A DNA stretch of 64,000 nucleotides from Ketobacter sp963922875 (GCA_963922875.1 CAWUJH010000003.1:186001-250000); one strand, 5' to 3'; numbered from the stretch's first letter, positions 18,702 to 27,719 are shown. Made by a program: numbers and translations. The notes: a model not told the origin generated them from the letters alone.

Positions 18702-18965
18702 ATGATTGACGCTGATCAGATTAAGCAGCAAATTGAACAAGGCATTGATTCGGCTGAGGTTTTAGTGCGACTGGAAGGCAGTAAGTGTCTTCTCGCTGTG
18801 GCTGCACCAGCCTTCGAGGGTCTTAGGTCAATAAAGAAACAACAAATGATATACGCCTGCCTCAACGACTTGATTGCCAGTGGCGAACTCCATGCGGTTA
18901 CCATGCACACCTATACCCCTTCTGAGTGGGATTCCCAAAAAAAATTAGGGTTTCCCGGTTTTTGA
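18702..18965 (+). CDS. ibaG: BolA family protein IbaG
   Basis: An 87-residue BolA-fold protein with the C-terminal hallmark FEGLRSIKKQQMIYACLNDLIASGELHAV. BolA/IbaG proteins bind monothiol glutaredoxins and [2Fe-2S] clusters. Position between mlaB and murA is the standard one for IbaG (YrbA, Ttg2F). In the loop where many homologues have Asp-Gly-x-His-Phe, this protein reads EGSKCLL, so the usual histidine is not conserved and a Cys lies next to it; cluster ligation may differ. Sixty-three bases separate it from mlaB and 18 from murA. Confidence 0.9.
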   Translation: MIDADQIKQQIEQGIDSAEVLVRLEGSKCLLAVAAPAFEGLRSIKKQQMIYACLNDLIASGELHAVTMHTYTPSEWDSQKKLGFPGF

Positions 18966-18983
18966 TCCCCATGAGGTCACTTA

Positions 18984-20246
18984 ATGGATAAGCTTATAAT
19001 CGCCGGCGGTGGCCGCCTGGACGGTGAGATCCGTATTTCTGGATCAAAGAATTCGGCTTTGCCAGTGCTCGCCGCTACATTGCTCTGCGATGAAAAGATG
19101 AAAGTCTGTAATTTGCCGCATCTGCAAGACATAACCACCATGATTGAGTTGCTTGGCCAAATGGGAGTGGAGTTGGTCATTGATGACCGCTTAAACTTGG
19201 AAGTAGAAGCTAATACCATCAAGGATCTTAATGCTCCTTATGAGTTGGTGAAAACCATGCGGGCTTCAATTCTGGTTTTGGGGCCAATGTTGGCGCATTT
19301 TGGTGAGGCTCATGTATCATTGCCCGGTGGCTGCGCTATTGGTAGTAGACCGGTGGATCTTCATATTCATGGTCTCCAGGCATTGGGTGCGGATATTCAG
19401 GTAGAGGGTGGTTACGTCCATGCCTATAGCAAAGGCCGCCTCAAAGGAAATCGTATTCTGTTGGAAACAGTTACCGTCACGGGTACTGAAAACCTGATGA
19501 TGGCCGCATCTTTGGCTGAAGGACAAACCATTCTTGAGAATGCGGCTCGCGAGCCTGAAGTGGTTGACTTGGCCGAGTGCATTAATGCCATGGGTGGAGA
19601 CGTTCGAGGTGCCGGTACTGACACTATCGTTATTAATGGTGTGGATCGACTTCATGCTTGCGAATATACAGTTATTCCTGACCGCATCGAAACGGGCACT
19701 TACTTGGTTGCCGGTGCTATCAGTCGAGGTAGAGTCAAACTGAAACAAACTCGTCCCGACTTGTTGGACTCAGTTTTGCTCAAGCTGGAAGAAGCCGGCG
19801 CCAATATTGCGGTGGGTAGTGACTGGATTGAATTGGATATGAAAGGTAATCGGCCAAAGGCGGTAAATATCCGTACGGCACCGTATCCTGCTTTTCCCAC
19901 CGACATGCAAGCCCAGTTTACTGCCCTTAACGCTGTGGCAGAAGGCACTTCAACCATCATTGAGACGGTTTTTGAAAATCGCTTTATGCATGTTTCAGAG
20001 CTTAATCGGATGGGAGCAAAAATAAACTTGGAAGGGAATACGGCTATTATTCAAGGGGTTGAGCGCTTAAAAGCGGCTCCAGTTATGGCTACGGATTTAC
20101 GCGCCAGTGCCGGTTTGGTATTGGCTGGGTTGGTGGCTGATGGTGAAACCTTGGTAGATCGTATTTATCACATCGATCGTGGCTACGAGTGTATTGAAGA
20201 GAAGCTGCAAATGTTGGGTGCTACCATCCATCGCATCCCCGCTTAA
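18984..20246 (+). CDS. murA: UDP-N-acetylglucosamine 1-carboxyvinyltransferase
   Basis: A 420-residue enzyme of the EPSP synthase fold that transfers enolpyruvate from PEP to UDP-GlcNAc, the first committed step of peptidoglycan synthesis. The catalytic cysteine C117 lies in SLPGGCAIGSRPVDLH, so the enzyme should be of the fosfomycin-sensitive Cys type. Length equals the family norm. It is followed by hisG within about 12 bases, so murA and the two histidine genes are probably co-transcribed with the mla genes. Confidence 0.96.
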   Translation: MDKLIIAGGGRLDGEIRISGSKNSALPVLAATLLCDEKMKVCNLPHLQDITTMIELLGQMGVELVIDDRLNLEVEANTIKDLNAPYELVKTMRASILVLGPMLAHFGEAHVSLPGGCAIGSRPVDLHIHGLQALGADIQVEGGYVHAYSKGRLKGNRILLETVTVTGTENLMMAASLAEGQTILENAAREPEVVDLAECINAMGGDVRGAGTDTIVINGVDRLHACEYTVIPDRIETGTYLVAGAISRGRVKLKQTRPDLLDSVLLKLEEAGANIAVGSDWIELDMKGNRPKAVNIRTAPYPAFPTDMQAQFTALNAVAEGTSTIIETVFENRFMHVSELNRMGAKINLEGNTAIIQGVERLKAAPVMATDLRASAGLVLAGLVADGETLVDRIYHIDRGYECIEEKLQMLGATIHRIPA

Positions 20247-20257
20247 AAGTGAGTCCA

Positions 20258-20896
20258 ATGAGTGAAAATATTCGCATAGCGTTGTCGAAAGGAAGGATTC
20301 TGGATGAAACCCTTCCCTTGCTGCAGGCGGCAGGGATAGAGCTGCTGGAAGAACCTTCTAAAAGCAGGAAACTGATTTTTCCCACGACTGATCCTAATGT
20401 GGATATTGTCATCATCAGGGCTACTGATGTGCCTACCTTCGTGGAGCACGGCGCGGCTGATCTTGGCGTTGCGGGTAAAGATGTATTAATGGAACATGGC
20501 GCCCGAGGTGTTTATGAGCCCCTGGACCTCAAAATTTCGCGTTGTAAGTTAATGGTGGCTGCCAAGAAAGGGGCAGCAGAGCCGCAGGGGCGACTTCGCG
20601 TCGCCACCAAGTTTGTGAACATAACCAAGCGTTATTACGCTGAAAAGGGCCAGCAAGTAGAAGTGATTAAGTTATATGGCTCTATGGAGTTGGCACCGTT
20701 GGTTGGGCTCGCAGATAAAATTGTTGATGTGGTGGATACGGGCAACACATTGCGGGCGAATGGGCTTGAACCGACGGAGTTGATTGCCAATATTAGTTCA
20801 AGAATTATCGTCAACAAGGCGTCCATGAAAATGAAGCATACGGCGATTCAAAATTTAATCAGCCAGTTAGCTGCTGCGGTTGCCAGCAAGCCGTAA
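20258..20896 (+). CDS. hisG: ATP phosphoribosyltransferase, short form
   Basis: A 212-residue catalytic subunit for the first step of histidine synthesis (ATP plus PRPP). It starts IRIALSKGRI and contains the PRPP-loop region VDVVDTGNTLRANGL. It ends without the C-terminal regulatory ACT-like domain of the roughly 300-residue long form, so it is a short-form HisG that needs the HisZ subunit, which must lie elsewhere. I prefer the ATG at 20258 to a GTG at 20249. It is followed by hisD after 27 bases. Confidence 0.94.
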   Translation: MSENIRIALSKGRILDETLPLLQAAGIELLEEPSKSRKLIFPTTDPNVDIVIIRATDVPTFVEHGAADLGVAGKDVLMEHGARGVYEPLDLKISRCKLMVAAKKGAAEPQGRLRVATKFVNITKRYYAEKGQQVEVIKLYGSMELAPLVGLADKIVDVVDTGNTLRANGLEPTELIANISSRIIVNKASMKMKHTAIQNLISQLAAAVASKP

Positions 20897-20923
20897 CTTA
20901 ACGATCCTTTAGAGGTAACACCA

Positions 20924-22228
20924 ATGAACCTGAATATAACCAGGCTGGATTATAAGCAAGACGATTTTGAGCAACGGTTGTCAGGGTTGTTGGATTGGGA
21001 TGCGGTTTCTGATACCCAGGTTCAAAGCGCAGTAGCGGCCATAATTGAGCAAGTTCGAACTCGCGGTGACGCTGCTGTGTTGGATTACACAAAGCAATTT
21101 GACGCTCTCGATGTTCAGACCTTATCGGAATTATTTGTTAGTGAATCTCGGCTACAAAAGGCGCTGGAAAATATTGGTCCTGAAAAGCGCAAAGCATTGC
21201 AAAAGGCCGCCAATCGAATTCAATCTTATCACCAACATCAAAAGCAGGACTCCTGGTCTTATCAAGAATCCGATGGATCGGTTTTGGGGCAGAAAGTAAC
21301 CCCTTTGGATCGAGTGGGTCTCTATGTTCCCGGTGGTAAGGCGAGTTATCCTTCATCCGTTTTGATGAATGCGATACCCGCGAAAGTGGCTGGAGTGAAA
21401 GAGATTGTCATGGTGGTGCCTGCACCAGCCGGAGAAATTAGCGATTTGGTGCTGGCGGCCGCCGATATTGCTGGCGTTGACAAAGTTATTACTATTGGTG
21501 GCGCCCAAGCGGTTGCTGCTTTGGCCTATGGCACCGAGTCCATTCCCCGTGTGGATAAAATTGTTGGGCCTGGGAACATCTACGTGGCTGCAGCGAAGCG
21601 CATGGTCTACGGTCAGGTGGGTATTGATATGATTGCCGGACCTTCAGAAATTTTAGTGGTTTGTGATGGTGGTACTAACCCTGATTGGGTTGCCATGGAT
21701 TTGTTTTCCCAGGCAGAGCATGATGAAAATGCGCAGTCAATTCTAATCTCTCCTGATGCGGATTTTATTAATCAAGTTGAACAATCCCTCAATGCGTTAT
21801 TGCCAACCTTGGAGCGTGCGAGTATAGCCCGTGTTTCTCTGGAAAAACGTGGGGCACTTATTAAGGTGGAAAATCTTGATGAGGCGCTGGAATTGGTAAA
21901 TCGGATCGCTCCAGAGCATTTGGAGTTATCGGTGGAGGAGCCTTTAGAGTGGGCAGAGAAGGTTCGCCATGCCGGGGCTATGTTTTTAGGGCGCTACACT
22001 TCAGAAGCATTAGGTGATTATTGTGCAGGCCCAAATCATGTGCTGCCTACTTCAGGAACCGCTCGATACTCGTCGCCGCTTGGCGTTTATGACTTCCAGA
22101 AACGCAGCTCAATCATTTTCTGTACCGAAGAAAAAGCCTCTGAATTAGGAAAAATAGCGTCGGTGATCGGGCGTGGGGAAGGCCTTTCCGCCCACGCTCA
22201 ATCGGCTGAATACCGAATTAAAAGTTGA
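20924..22228 (+). CDS. hisD: Histidinol dehydrogenase
   Basis: A 434-residue zinc enzyme that oxidises histidinol to histidine in the last two steps of the pathway. Family signatures include GLYVPGGKASYPSSVLMNAIPA, the IDMIAGPSEILVV segment and the zinc/catalytic region SQAEHDENAQ. Length is normal. The murA-hisG-hisD order occurs in Pseudomonas and relatives. An intrinsic terminator follows about 48 bases after the stop. Confidence 0.96.
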   Translation: MNLNITRLDYKQDDFEQRLSGLLDWDAVSDTQVQSAVAAIIEQVRTRGDAAVLDYTKQFDALDVQTLSELFVSESRLQKALENIGPEKRKALQKAANRIQSYHQHQKQDSWSYQESDGSVLGQKVTPLDRVGLYVPGGKASYPSSVLMNAIPAKVAGVKEIVMVVPAPAGEISDLVLAAADIAGVDKVITIGGAQAVAALAYGTESIPRVDKIVGPGNIYVAAAKRMVYGQVGIDMIAGPSEILVVCDGGTNPDWVAMDLFSQAEHDENAQSILISPDADFINQVEQSLNALLPTLERASIARVSLEKRGALIKVENLDEALELVNRIAPEHLELSVEEPLEWAEKVRHAGAMFLGRYTSEALGDYCAGPNHVLPTSGTARYSSPLGVYDFQKRSSIIFCTEEKASELGKIASVIGRGEGLSAHAQSAEYRIKS

Positions 22229-22275
22229 CCTGACGCGTTAGCATGAAGGCTCACTTTCAAGGAATTGAAAGTCTC

Positions 22276-22302
22276 CCCGGTTAGCGCCTGAGCCGGGTTT
22301 TG
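22276..22302 (+). terminator. Intrinsic terminator after hisD
   Basis: A 7-bp stem (CCCGGTT / AGCCGGG, 22276-22282 and 22291-22297, one G-U pair) with an 8-base loop followed by TTTTGT. A second, perfect 8-bp hairpin (ACTTTCAA / TTGAAAGT, 22253-22272) lies just before it without a T run. Together they probably end the mla-murA-his transcript. Confidence 0.65.
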
Positions 22303-22489
22303 TCCTGTATAAAATGATTACCCTTTGCCATTGACCTTTGACTCCGAATGGGATTTGTCAAAAATTCTTACCTAAAGCTCCACTTTCTTTGAGATCCGTT
22401 GCCTGTTCAAAAGCGGTTGATCCTTGCTTCGAAATAAGGTTAAATCAAATGAATTAATGTCGGAACAAGTTTTTCCACGGGTTACCCTC

Positions 22490-23068
22490 ATGTCAGAACA
22501 AAAACAAAAAACTACGCCTGAGTTTGACCGGCGCTCTTTGTTAAAACTCGGTTTTTTCGGAACCATGCTATTCAGTGGTGCGGCCTTACTGGGCCATCAT
22601 CCACAGGCTAGTGCCAGCAGCGAAGCCAGCACAAAATCCCCTGGTCATTTTGATTTTTTGCTGGAGCATGAAGTGAAGATATTGAGTGTGGTAGCTCCCG
22701 TGGTGATAGCGGACAATTTTCCTGCTGAAGCCGCTCGGCGATCACTGGCATTCCAGCAGATGATGCGTGATATTGATCATTTTATGCTGTCAACCAGTGC
22801 CCAAACCCAAGAACAAATCCACGGCCTATTTAAATTGCTGGATCTATCGGTATTCCGCAGCTTGGCCGGTGGTCTTTGGTCAGATTGGGAAGAGGCGTCA
22901 GAATCTGATATTCGAACTTTTCTCCACCGCTGGCGCGACAGCCGATTCAATACTTTTCGCCAGGGTTATGTGGCTTTGATTCAGTTGCCGACGCTGGCGT
23001 TCTATTCCGAACCGAGTAACTGGACAGCACGTATTTATCCTGGTCCACCTGAACATAAACCCACCTGA
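22490..23068 (+). CDS. Tat-signal protein, gluconate 2-dehydrogenase subunit 3-like
   Basis: A 192-residue protein with a twin-arginine signal (DRRSLLKLG at about 13-21, then a hydrophobic stretch and an Ala-rich cleavage region near HPQASAS). The mature part is helical and resembles the small subunit that accompanies GMC-type dehydrogenases, and the GMC gene follows immediately. It probably helps export or anchor that flavoprotein in the periplasm. The ATG at 22490 places the Arg pair about 14 residues in, as usual; ATGs at 22457 and 22424 are in frame, and none has a strong ribosome site. The homology call is by pattern and context. Confidence 0.72.
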   Translation: MSEQKQKTTPEFDRRSLLKLGFFGTMLFSGAALLGHHPQASASSEASTKSPGHFDFLLEHEVKILSVVAPVVIADNFPAEAARRSLAFQQMMRDIDHFMLSTSAQTQEQIHGLFKLLDLSVFRSLAGGLWSDWEEASESDIRTFLHRWRDSRFNTFRQGYVALIQLPTLAFYSEPSNWTARIYPGPPEHKPT

Positions 23069-23138
23069 TAATAAAGAGGACTGTATTCTGAAAAAAGTAG
23101 ACGTAGTCCAGGGTGTACCTGATATTTTTCGCTTAGGC

Positions 23139-24695
23139 ATGGCCTCTGGCTGGAAAACACGGGACGGCCAAGAGCTGGATAAAAATATAGAATTAGCCTG
23201 TGATGTTGTCATCATTGGAACCGGTGCTGGTGGTGGTACCAGCGCAGAAATTCTTGCTGGCATGGGTTTGAATGTCATCATGGTGGAAGAGGGGCCGTTG
23301 CGTACCTCCAACGACTTTGATATGCAGGAAAAAACGGCATACGGCACACTTTATCAAGAAGGTACAAGCCGGGCGACAGATGACGGCGGCGTCATTATTT
23401 TGCAGGGAAGAACGGTGGGTGGCTCTACCACCGTGAACTGGACTGCCAGTTTTCGTACTCCCGAATCAACTCTTGATTTTTGGCAAAAGGAATTTGCGGT
23501 AAAAGGCCTATCTGCCACTGAACTGGACCCTTGGTTCAAAAAAATGGAGCAGCGCCTGAACATAGAACCTTGGGCTATGCAGCCCAACGCCAATAACAGC
23601 GTGATCAGTAAGGGCTGCGAAGAGTTAGGTTATGATTGGAATGTGATTCCTCGTAATGTGAAAGGTTGTTGGAACCTGGGTTATTGCGGTATGGGGTGCC
23701 CCACCAATGCTAAACAAAGCATGTTGGTGACCACCATTCCAGCGGCACTTAAGGATCATGCAGAATTGTTGTATAACCTCAAAGCAGATCATCTATTGTT
23801 GGACGGCGATACAGTTAAGGGTGTAATGGCGGTTGCCGGTAGCTATCAGGTCCGCATAAACGCCAAGCATACCATTATGGCCTGCGGCGGAATTAATGGC
23901 CCCGCACTTATGTTGCGTTCCAAATTACCCGACCCCTATGAGCGCATTGGTAAAAGAACTTTTTTACACCCTGTTGCAGCCACGATTGGTGACTTTAAAG
24001 AATCCATTGATGGTTTTTATGGTGCTCCTCAGTCTATCTATTCGGATCACTTCTTATGGAAGGACGGTGTATCGGGTAAGGCTGGATTCAAAATGGAGGT
24101 ACCACCTATTCATCCTGGATTTGTGGCGTCTATTGGTGTGGGAGATGGCCCGGCTCATGCTGCCCAAATGAATCGTCTGCCACACATCAATATTTTATTA
24201 GCATTGATCAGGGATGGCTTTAATGATCAAAGCCCTGGTGGCGAAGTCTATTTACAAGATGATGGCAATCCCAATATCCGTTATCCGGTGAACGATTACA
24301 TTCAGGAAGCGGTATTTCGTTCCCAGTACACTATGGCAGAAATTCAGTTTGCTGCTGGTGCTCAGTCGGTTCGCCCCCTGCACACCTGCGGTGAATTCAA
24401 ATCCAGTTTAAAAGACTTCAAGCAGCATCTGAATAACTTAAAGCGAGATGCTAACCGCATGCGGGTGGGGAGCGCCCATGTTATGGGTGGTTGTGGTATG
24501 GGGGAAGATCCCAAGCAATCGGTGGTGGATAGTACTGGCAAGTACCATCACTTGGCCGGTTTGCACGTGCTGGATGGCTCCCTGTTTCCCACCAGTATCG
24601 GCGCTAACCCGCAGTTATCTATCTATGGTGTGGTGGCAAAATTGGCTACTCAGCTCGGCGAAAGTTTAACAAAACAGTTGGCGAAGAAATCCTAG
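23139..24695 (+). CDS. GMC family FAD-dependent oxidoreductase
   Basis: At least 518 residues. The FAD-binding Rossmann motif is CDVVIIGTGAGGG, followed by the GMC pattern GGSTTVNWTASFRTP, a Cys-rich segment NLGYCGMGCPTNAK, and the C-terminal HVMGGCGMGEDP and SLFPTSIGANPQLS motifs with the catalytic-type His/Asn region. The substrate is unknown; relatives oxidise alcohols or sugars. The coordinates begin at the first canonical ATG, but the frame stays open upstream and encodes VPDIFRLGMASGWK, which looks like the true N-terminus; a good AGAGGA site (23075-23080) sits before ATT 23085 and CTG 23088. It is probably co-transcribed with the preceding Tat protein. Confidence 0.87.
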   Translation: MASGWKTRDGQELDKNIELACDVVIIGTGAGGGTSAEILAGMGLNVIMVEEGPLRTSNDFDMQEKTAYGTLYQEGTSRATDDGGVIILQGRTVGGSTTVNWTASFRTPESTLDFWQKEFAVKGLSATELDPWFKKMEQRLNIEPWAMQPNANNSVISKGCEELGYDWNVIPRNVKGCWNLGYCGMGCPTNAKQSMLVTTIPAALKDHAELLYNLKADHLLLDGDTVKGVMAVAGSYQVRINAKHTIMACGGINGPALMLRSKLPDPYERIGKRTFLHPVAATIGDFKESIDGFYGAPQSIYSDHFLWKDGVSGKAGFKMEVPPIHPGFVASIGVGDGPAHAAQMNRLPHINILLALIRDGFNDQSPGGEVYLQDDGNPNIRYPVNDYIQEAVFRSQYTMAEIQFAAGAQSVRPLHTCGEFKSSLKDFKQHLNNLKRDANRMRVGSAHVMGGCGMGEDPKQSVVDSTGKYHHLAGLHVLDGSLFPTSIGANPQLSIYGVVAKLATQLGESLTKQLAKKS

Positions 24696-24751
24696 AGACA
24701 CCTAATACGGAGGAGGTCTACTGTAACCTCAGTTGACATTGCAGTGAGGGT

Positions 24752-25945
24752 TTAAAGGCTTTCAATATAGCGGCTAAAGCTCTTCTGCGAGTTATTGGCT
24801 GAATGCAAGTCGCTCACCAGACCATTAAACATGTCATTGGCATTCGCTATCGGCTGAAATGTGGATGCGATGGCTGTTTTAGCTTGTTTTACCCGATCCG
24901 CAAATTCTGTCAGACGATCCAGAACATTGGTGCTTGAAGGGTTGCGACCACGGTCGCTTTGGGAGTCGATGGCGGTATAGGTGTTTTGAGCAACGACAGT
25001 TTTAGTTTGTTGGATATCAACTCGAAAAGCGGCCAGCTCATCGGTGTTCATTCCTACAGACATGGCCTGGTCGAATGCCTGTTCTACGTCGCCGTTGTAA
25101 AATGTCTCTGCGACACCATTCACTTGGCTAAACAGGTCACTGAGAGCGGCAATTTCTGCTTGGTCCAGGTTTCCTTCCACTTGGAAGCTGAATTCATTTT
25201 GAGAATTCAGTTGAGTCATGGCTGCGTTTAAACCGACCGCGCCCATTGAAAAGTCAACACTTGAACTCGAGCGCGATTGACTGGCGTTCACTATCAAAGT
25301 GACACGATCGCCATCCTGGGTCATTACTTCCATCTGGAAGCTACGTTGCTGCGATTCCGCTACAGTATTAGAGGTTAGCTGCACACCAGGTTTAGGATTG
25401 GCGGTGGTTCCCTGGGAGTAGGATTGGCCTAATTTTTCTAGGCGATCCGCCAGCATGTTGGCAGTAGCATTAAAATTTTCCTGCACTTGCCCTTTTAGCA
25501 GGCCGCTGTTTTCAATAATTTCTTTCGCTTCTCGCAAGCCTTTCTCTACTCCGGATACCGCTTGTTGATAAAGGTTTTCCAGATCACTGGCTGAGGCGCC
25601 TTTAGCTTTTTCCTTGGCTAGCCGATCTTCAATAAAACCCATAATGCGGTCAGTTACAGATTGGGGAGAAAAATCTTCCTGTTCGGTGGTTTTTACTGAC
25701 TCAGTCTGTTTGATTGGTAAAGAGCGACTTTCCAGTGCGTTATAGGCCTTAGATAGGATTTGATCATAGTTAGGGGTAAAGGTGTTGACCTTGTTTGTCA
25801 CTGCCTTTTCAGGCAATGACAATCCCTGATACCGACCCGCACCGCCTGTTTGTATAGGATTGTTCTGAACTAAATGGTGTAGGTTTAACATGGAGTCGGC
25901 CATCATAGAGCTATGTTCTGCTAGTATTATCGGCCTCGGATTCAT
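24752..25945 (-). CDS. DUF5610 domain-containing protein
   Basis: A 397-residue protein of unknown function with no signal peptide. After a disordered N-terminus it has a DUF5610-type helical region (SVTDRIMGFIEDRL, then DLENLYQQAVSGVEKGLREAKEII, about 95-145). The second half carries a beta-rich section (FSFQVEGNLDQAEI) and a helical section with FYNGDVEQAFDQAMSVGMNTDELAAF. It is rich in Gln, Ser and Asn with no cysteine. It follows the TerB-like gene by 21 bases and degS, so the three probably form one transcript. The domain name is from recall of family pattern. The exact start is uncertain, with ATGs also at residues 14, 15 and 19. Confidence 0.65.
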   Translation of the reverse strand: MNPRPIILAEHSSMMADSMLNLHHLVQNNPIQTGGAGRYQGLSLPEKAVTNKVNTFTPNYDQILSKAYNALESRSLPIKQTESVKTTEQEDFSPQSVTDRIMGFIEDRLAKEKAKGASASDLENLYQQAVSGVEKGLREAKEIIENSGLLKGQVQENFNATANMLADRLEKLGQSYSQGTTANPKPGVQLTSNTVAESQQRSFQMEVMTQDGDRVTLIVNASQSRSSSSVDFSMGAVGLNAAMTQLNSQNEFSFQVEGNLDQAEIAALSDLFSQVNGVAETFYNGDVEQAFDQAMSVGMNTDELAAFRVDIQQTKTVVAQNTYTAIDSQSDRGRNPSSTNVLDRLTEFADRVKQAKTAIASTFQPIANANDMFNGLVSDLHSANNSQKSFSRYIESL

Positions 25946-25966
25946 TATCTTTAGAAAAATATGAAT

Positions 25967-26410
25967 TTATTGGGTGTTGGGGTCGGCACTTAACTTGGCA
26001 CGAATGAACTCACTGTGGGGGACATAGAGTAATTCTGAAATCTTGCGGATCATATAATCTTCATAACGATCCAGGTCGCCATCCACGAAGGCAACCTTCC
26101 ACATGTTTTCCACTAGTTCGAATTTTTGTTCAGGCGAGTATACGGAATTGATTTTCTTGGTAATGGCGTAGAGGTCACTGGCATCTTTGTGGTGCTTTTT
26201 TGCCTCTTGTATTAAGGCTGTGGCCTGGCTATCAGCCAACCCCAGGGTATTTGCAAGCAATTTGGCGATGGAAACTTCTTCTTCTCGCGCCCATTCATCA
26301 TCGGCTGCCATTACTTCAACGAGTAGCGCGCAGGCGGCGAGCTCTACGCTGATTTCTTCCTGCTGGGTTTCTGGGTTACCAGCAAGCCATTCTTTAAGTG
26401 TCTGTAGCAT
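25967..26410 (-). CDS. TerB-like tellurite resistance family protein
   Basis: A 147-residue all-helical cytoplasmic protein with the TerB-like pattern of two Asp-rich helix ends: VMAADDEWAREEE near residue 37 and VAFVDGDLDRYEDYMIRKISELL near residue 108. TerB-fold domains bind divalent metal and occur in stress-related systems; the lone short type in proteobacteria has no settled function. It lies 24 bases after degS and just before the DUF5610 gene. No other ter genes are present, so a tellurite phenotype should not be assumed. Confidence 0.8.
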   Translation of the reverse strand: MLQTLKEWLAGNPETQQEEISVELAACALLVEVMAADDEWAREEEVSIAKLLANTLGLADSQATALIQEAKKHHKDASDLYAITKKINSVYSPEQKFELVENMWKVAFVDGDLDRYEDYMIRKISELLYVPHSEFIRAKLSADPNTQ

Positions 26411-26434
26411 CAGATACCTCGCACTGATAGCAAA

Positions 26435-27601
26435 TCATTGATTAATCGGGGTAGGACGCGCTCCCACCACTACTAAAAAATCCACAGGTTTATGCTGGCG
26501 TATCACATGTATCGTGGCCCGGTCCCCCGGTGACATCGCAGATATCATATTGATGGCCGCTCGGGGTTCATTAATTTTGATACCGTTAATTTGGGTAATG
26601 ATATCACCAGGTAAAATACCTGCTTGGTGAGCAGGACCTTGTTTGAATATGCCCAGTACTAGGAGTCCGTCAATATCGGGTAAGTTCAATGCACTGGCCA
26701 GCGCCGGATTGAGCTCTTTGGGTTCTATTCCCACCCAGCCACGGATAACCTGACCATGCTGGACTAACTCTTTAACCACCTGTTTGGCGATAAAAATGGG
26801 AATCGCAAAACCAATACCATGGGAGCCTCCCGACGTGGAGTAAATAGCGGTATTAATACCCACTAAGTCACCAAAAGCATTAATGAGCGCGCCGCCTGAA
26901 TTCCCGGGGTTAATGGCGGCATCTGTTTGGATGTAATCCACAAAAGAGGACAAGTCGGTTTCTGGCCTACCTAGCGCACTGATAATTCCCTTGGTGACGG
27001 TCTGACCAATGTTAAATGGATTACCGATGGCCAGTACAACATCGCCTACTCGAATATTGTCCGTATTGGCGATAGTAATCACGGGAAGATCGGGAATATC
27101 TATGTACAGCAACGCTAAATCCGTCTCGGGATCAGTTCCAACAACTGTGGCAATACCCTCGCGGCCATCGGCGAGGGCAACTTTGATTTCATCGGCCCCG
27201 CTGATCACATGATTGTTAGTGAGTATGTATCCGGAGGGGCTTATTATCACCCCGGAACCCAAACTGGACATGATCTTTTGTCGCCTGGGTGCTTCGTTCA
27301 ATCCAAAAAATCGTCTCAGAATGGGTTCGTCGATAAAAGGAGATGATTTCTCTAGTACTCTTTTTGAGGTGGATATATTCACCACGGCGGGTTGTGCTTT
27401 ACTCACGGCATCGGCGTAGGATACCGTATTATTCAAACTGATAGTGCTTTGTAACGGTTCGCTAACTACTTGTTTTTCGACTAAAACTATCTCCCTGGGT
27501 TGGTTGTTTTGAGTGGTACTGGTCACCACTATGTAGGCCAGTGCAATTACAACACCAGAGAGTATGGGTATGATCAAAAACCTGGAAGCATGTATTAACA
27601 T
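26435..27601 (-). CDS. degS: DegS/AlgW-type envelope stress serine protease
   Basis: A 388-residue trypsin-like protease with one N-terminal membrane anchor (about 7-27) and one PDZ domain (about 285-380). The catalytic triad is H131 in TNNHVISG, D161 in TDLALLY and S235 in NPGNSGG. A single PDZ and an uncleaved anchor separate it from DegP and match DegS (AlgW in Pseudomonas), which senses misfolded outer-membrane proteins and cuts the anti-sigma factor RseA/MucA. It heads an apparent operon with TerB-like and DUF5610 genes and is divergent from ybgI. Confidence 0.9.
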   Translation of the reverse strand: MLIHASRFLIIPILSGVVIALAYIVVTSTTQNNQPREIVLVEKQVVSEPLQSTISLNNTVSYADAVSKAQPAVVNISTSKRVLEKSSPFIDEPILRRFFGLNEAPRRQKIMSSLGSGVIISPSGYILTNNHVISGADEIKVALADGREGIATVVGTDPETDLALLYIDIPDLPVITIANTDNIRVGDVVLAIGNPFNIGQTVTKGIISALGRPETDLSSFVDYIQTDAAINPGNSGGALINAFGDLVGINTAIYSTSGGSHGIGFAIPIFIAKQVVKELVQHGQVIRGWVGIEPKELNPALASALNLPDIDGLLVLGIFKQGPAHQAGILPGDIITQINGIKINEPRAAINMISAMSPGDRATIHVIRQHKPVDFLVVVGARPTPINQ

Positions 27602-27719
27602 TGGGTTGAGAGATCCCTAGGTATTAAATGACATAGGTATTAATAGATATCTCAACAACTTAACATGGATTATTTGAATCCACCACCGTTAGAATATGAG
27701 AGACCCCGAGGTAAATATT

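Noticed and set aside
24725..24752. Possible terminator between the GMC oxidoreductase and DUF5610 genes (AACCTCA / TGAGGGTT)
   Set aside because: The stem has a bulge, overlaps the DUF5610 stop codon and has no T run on either strand.
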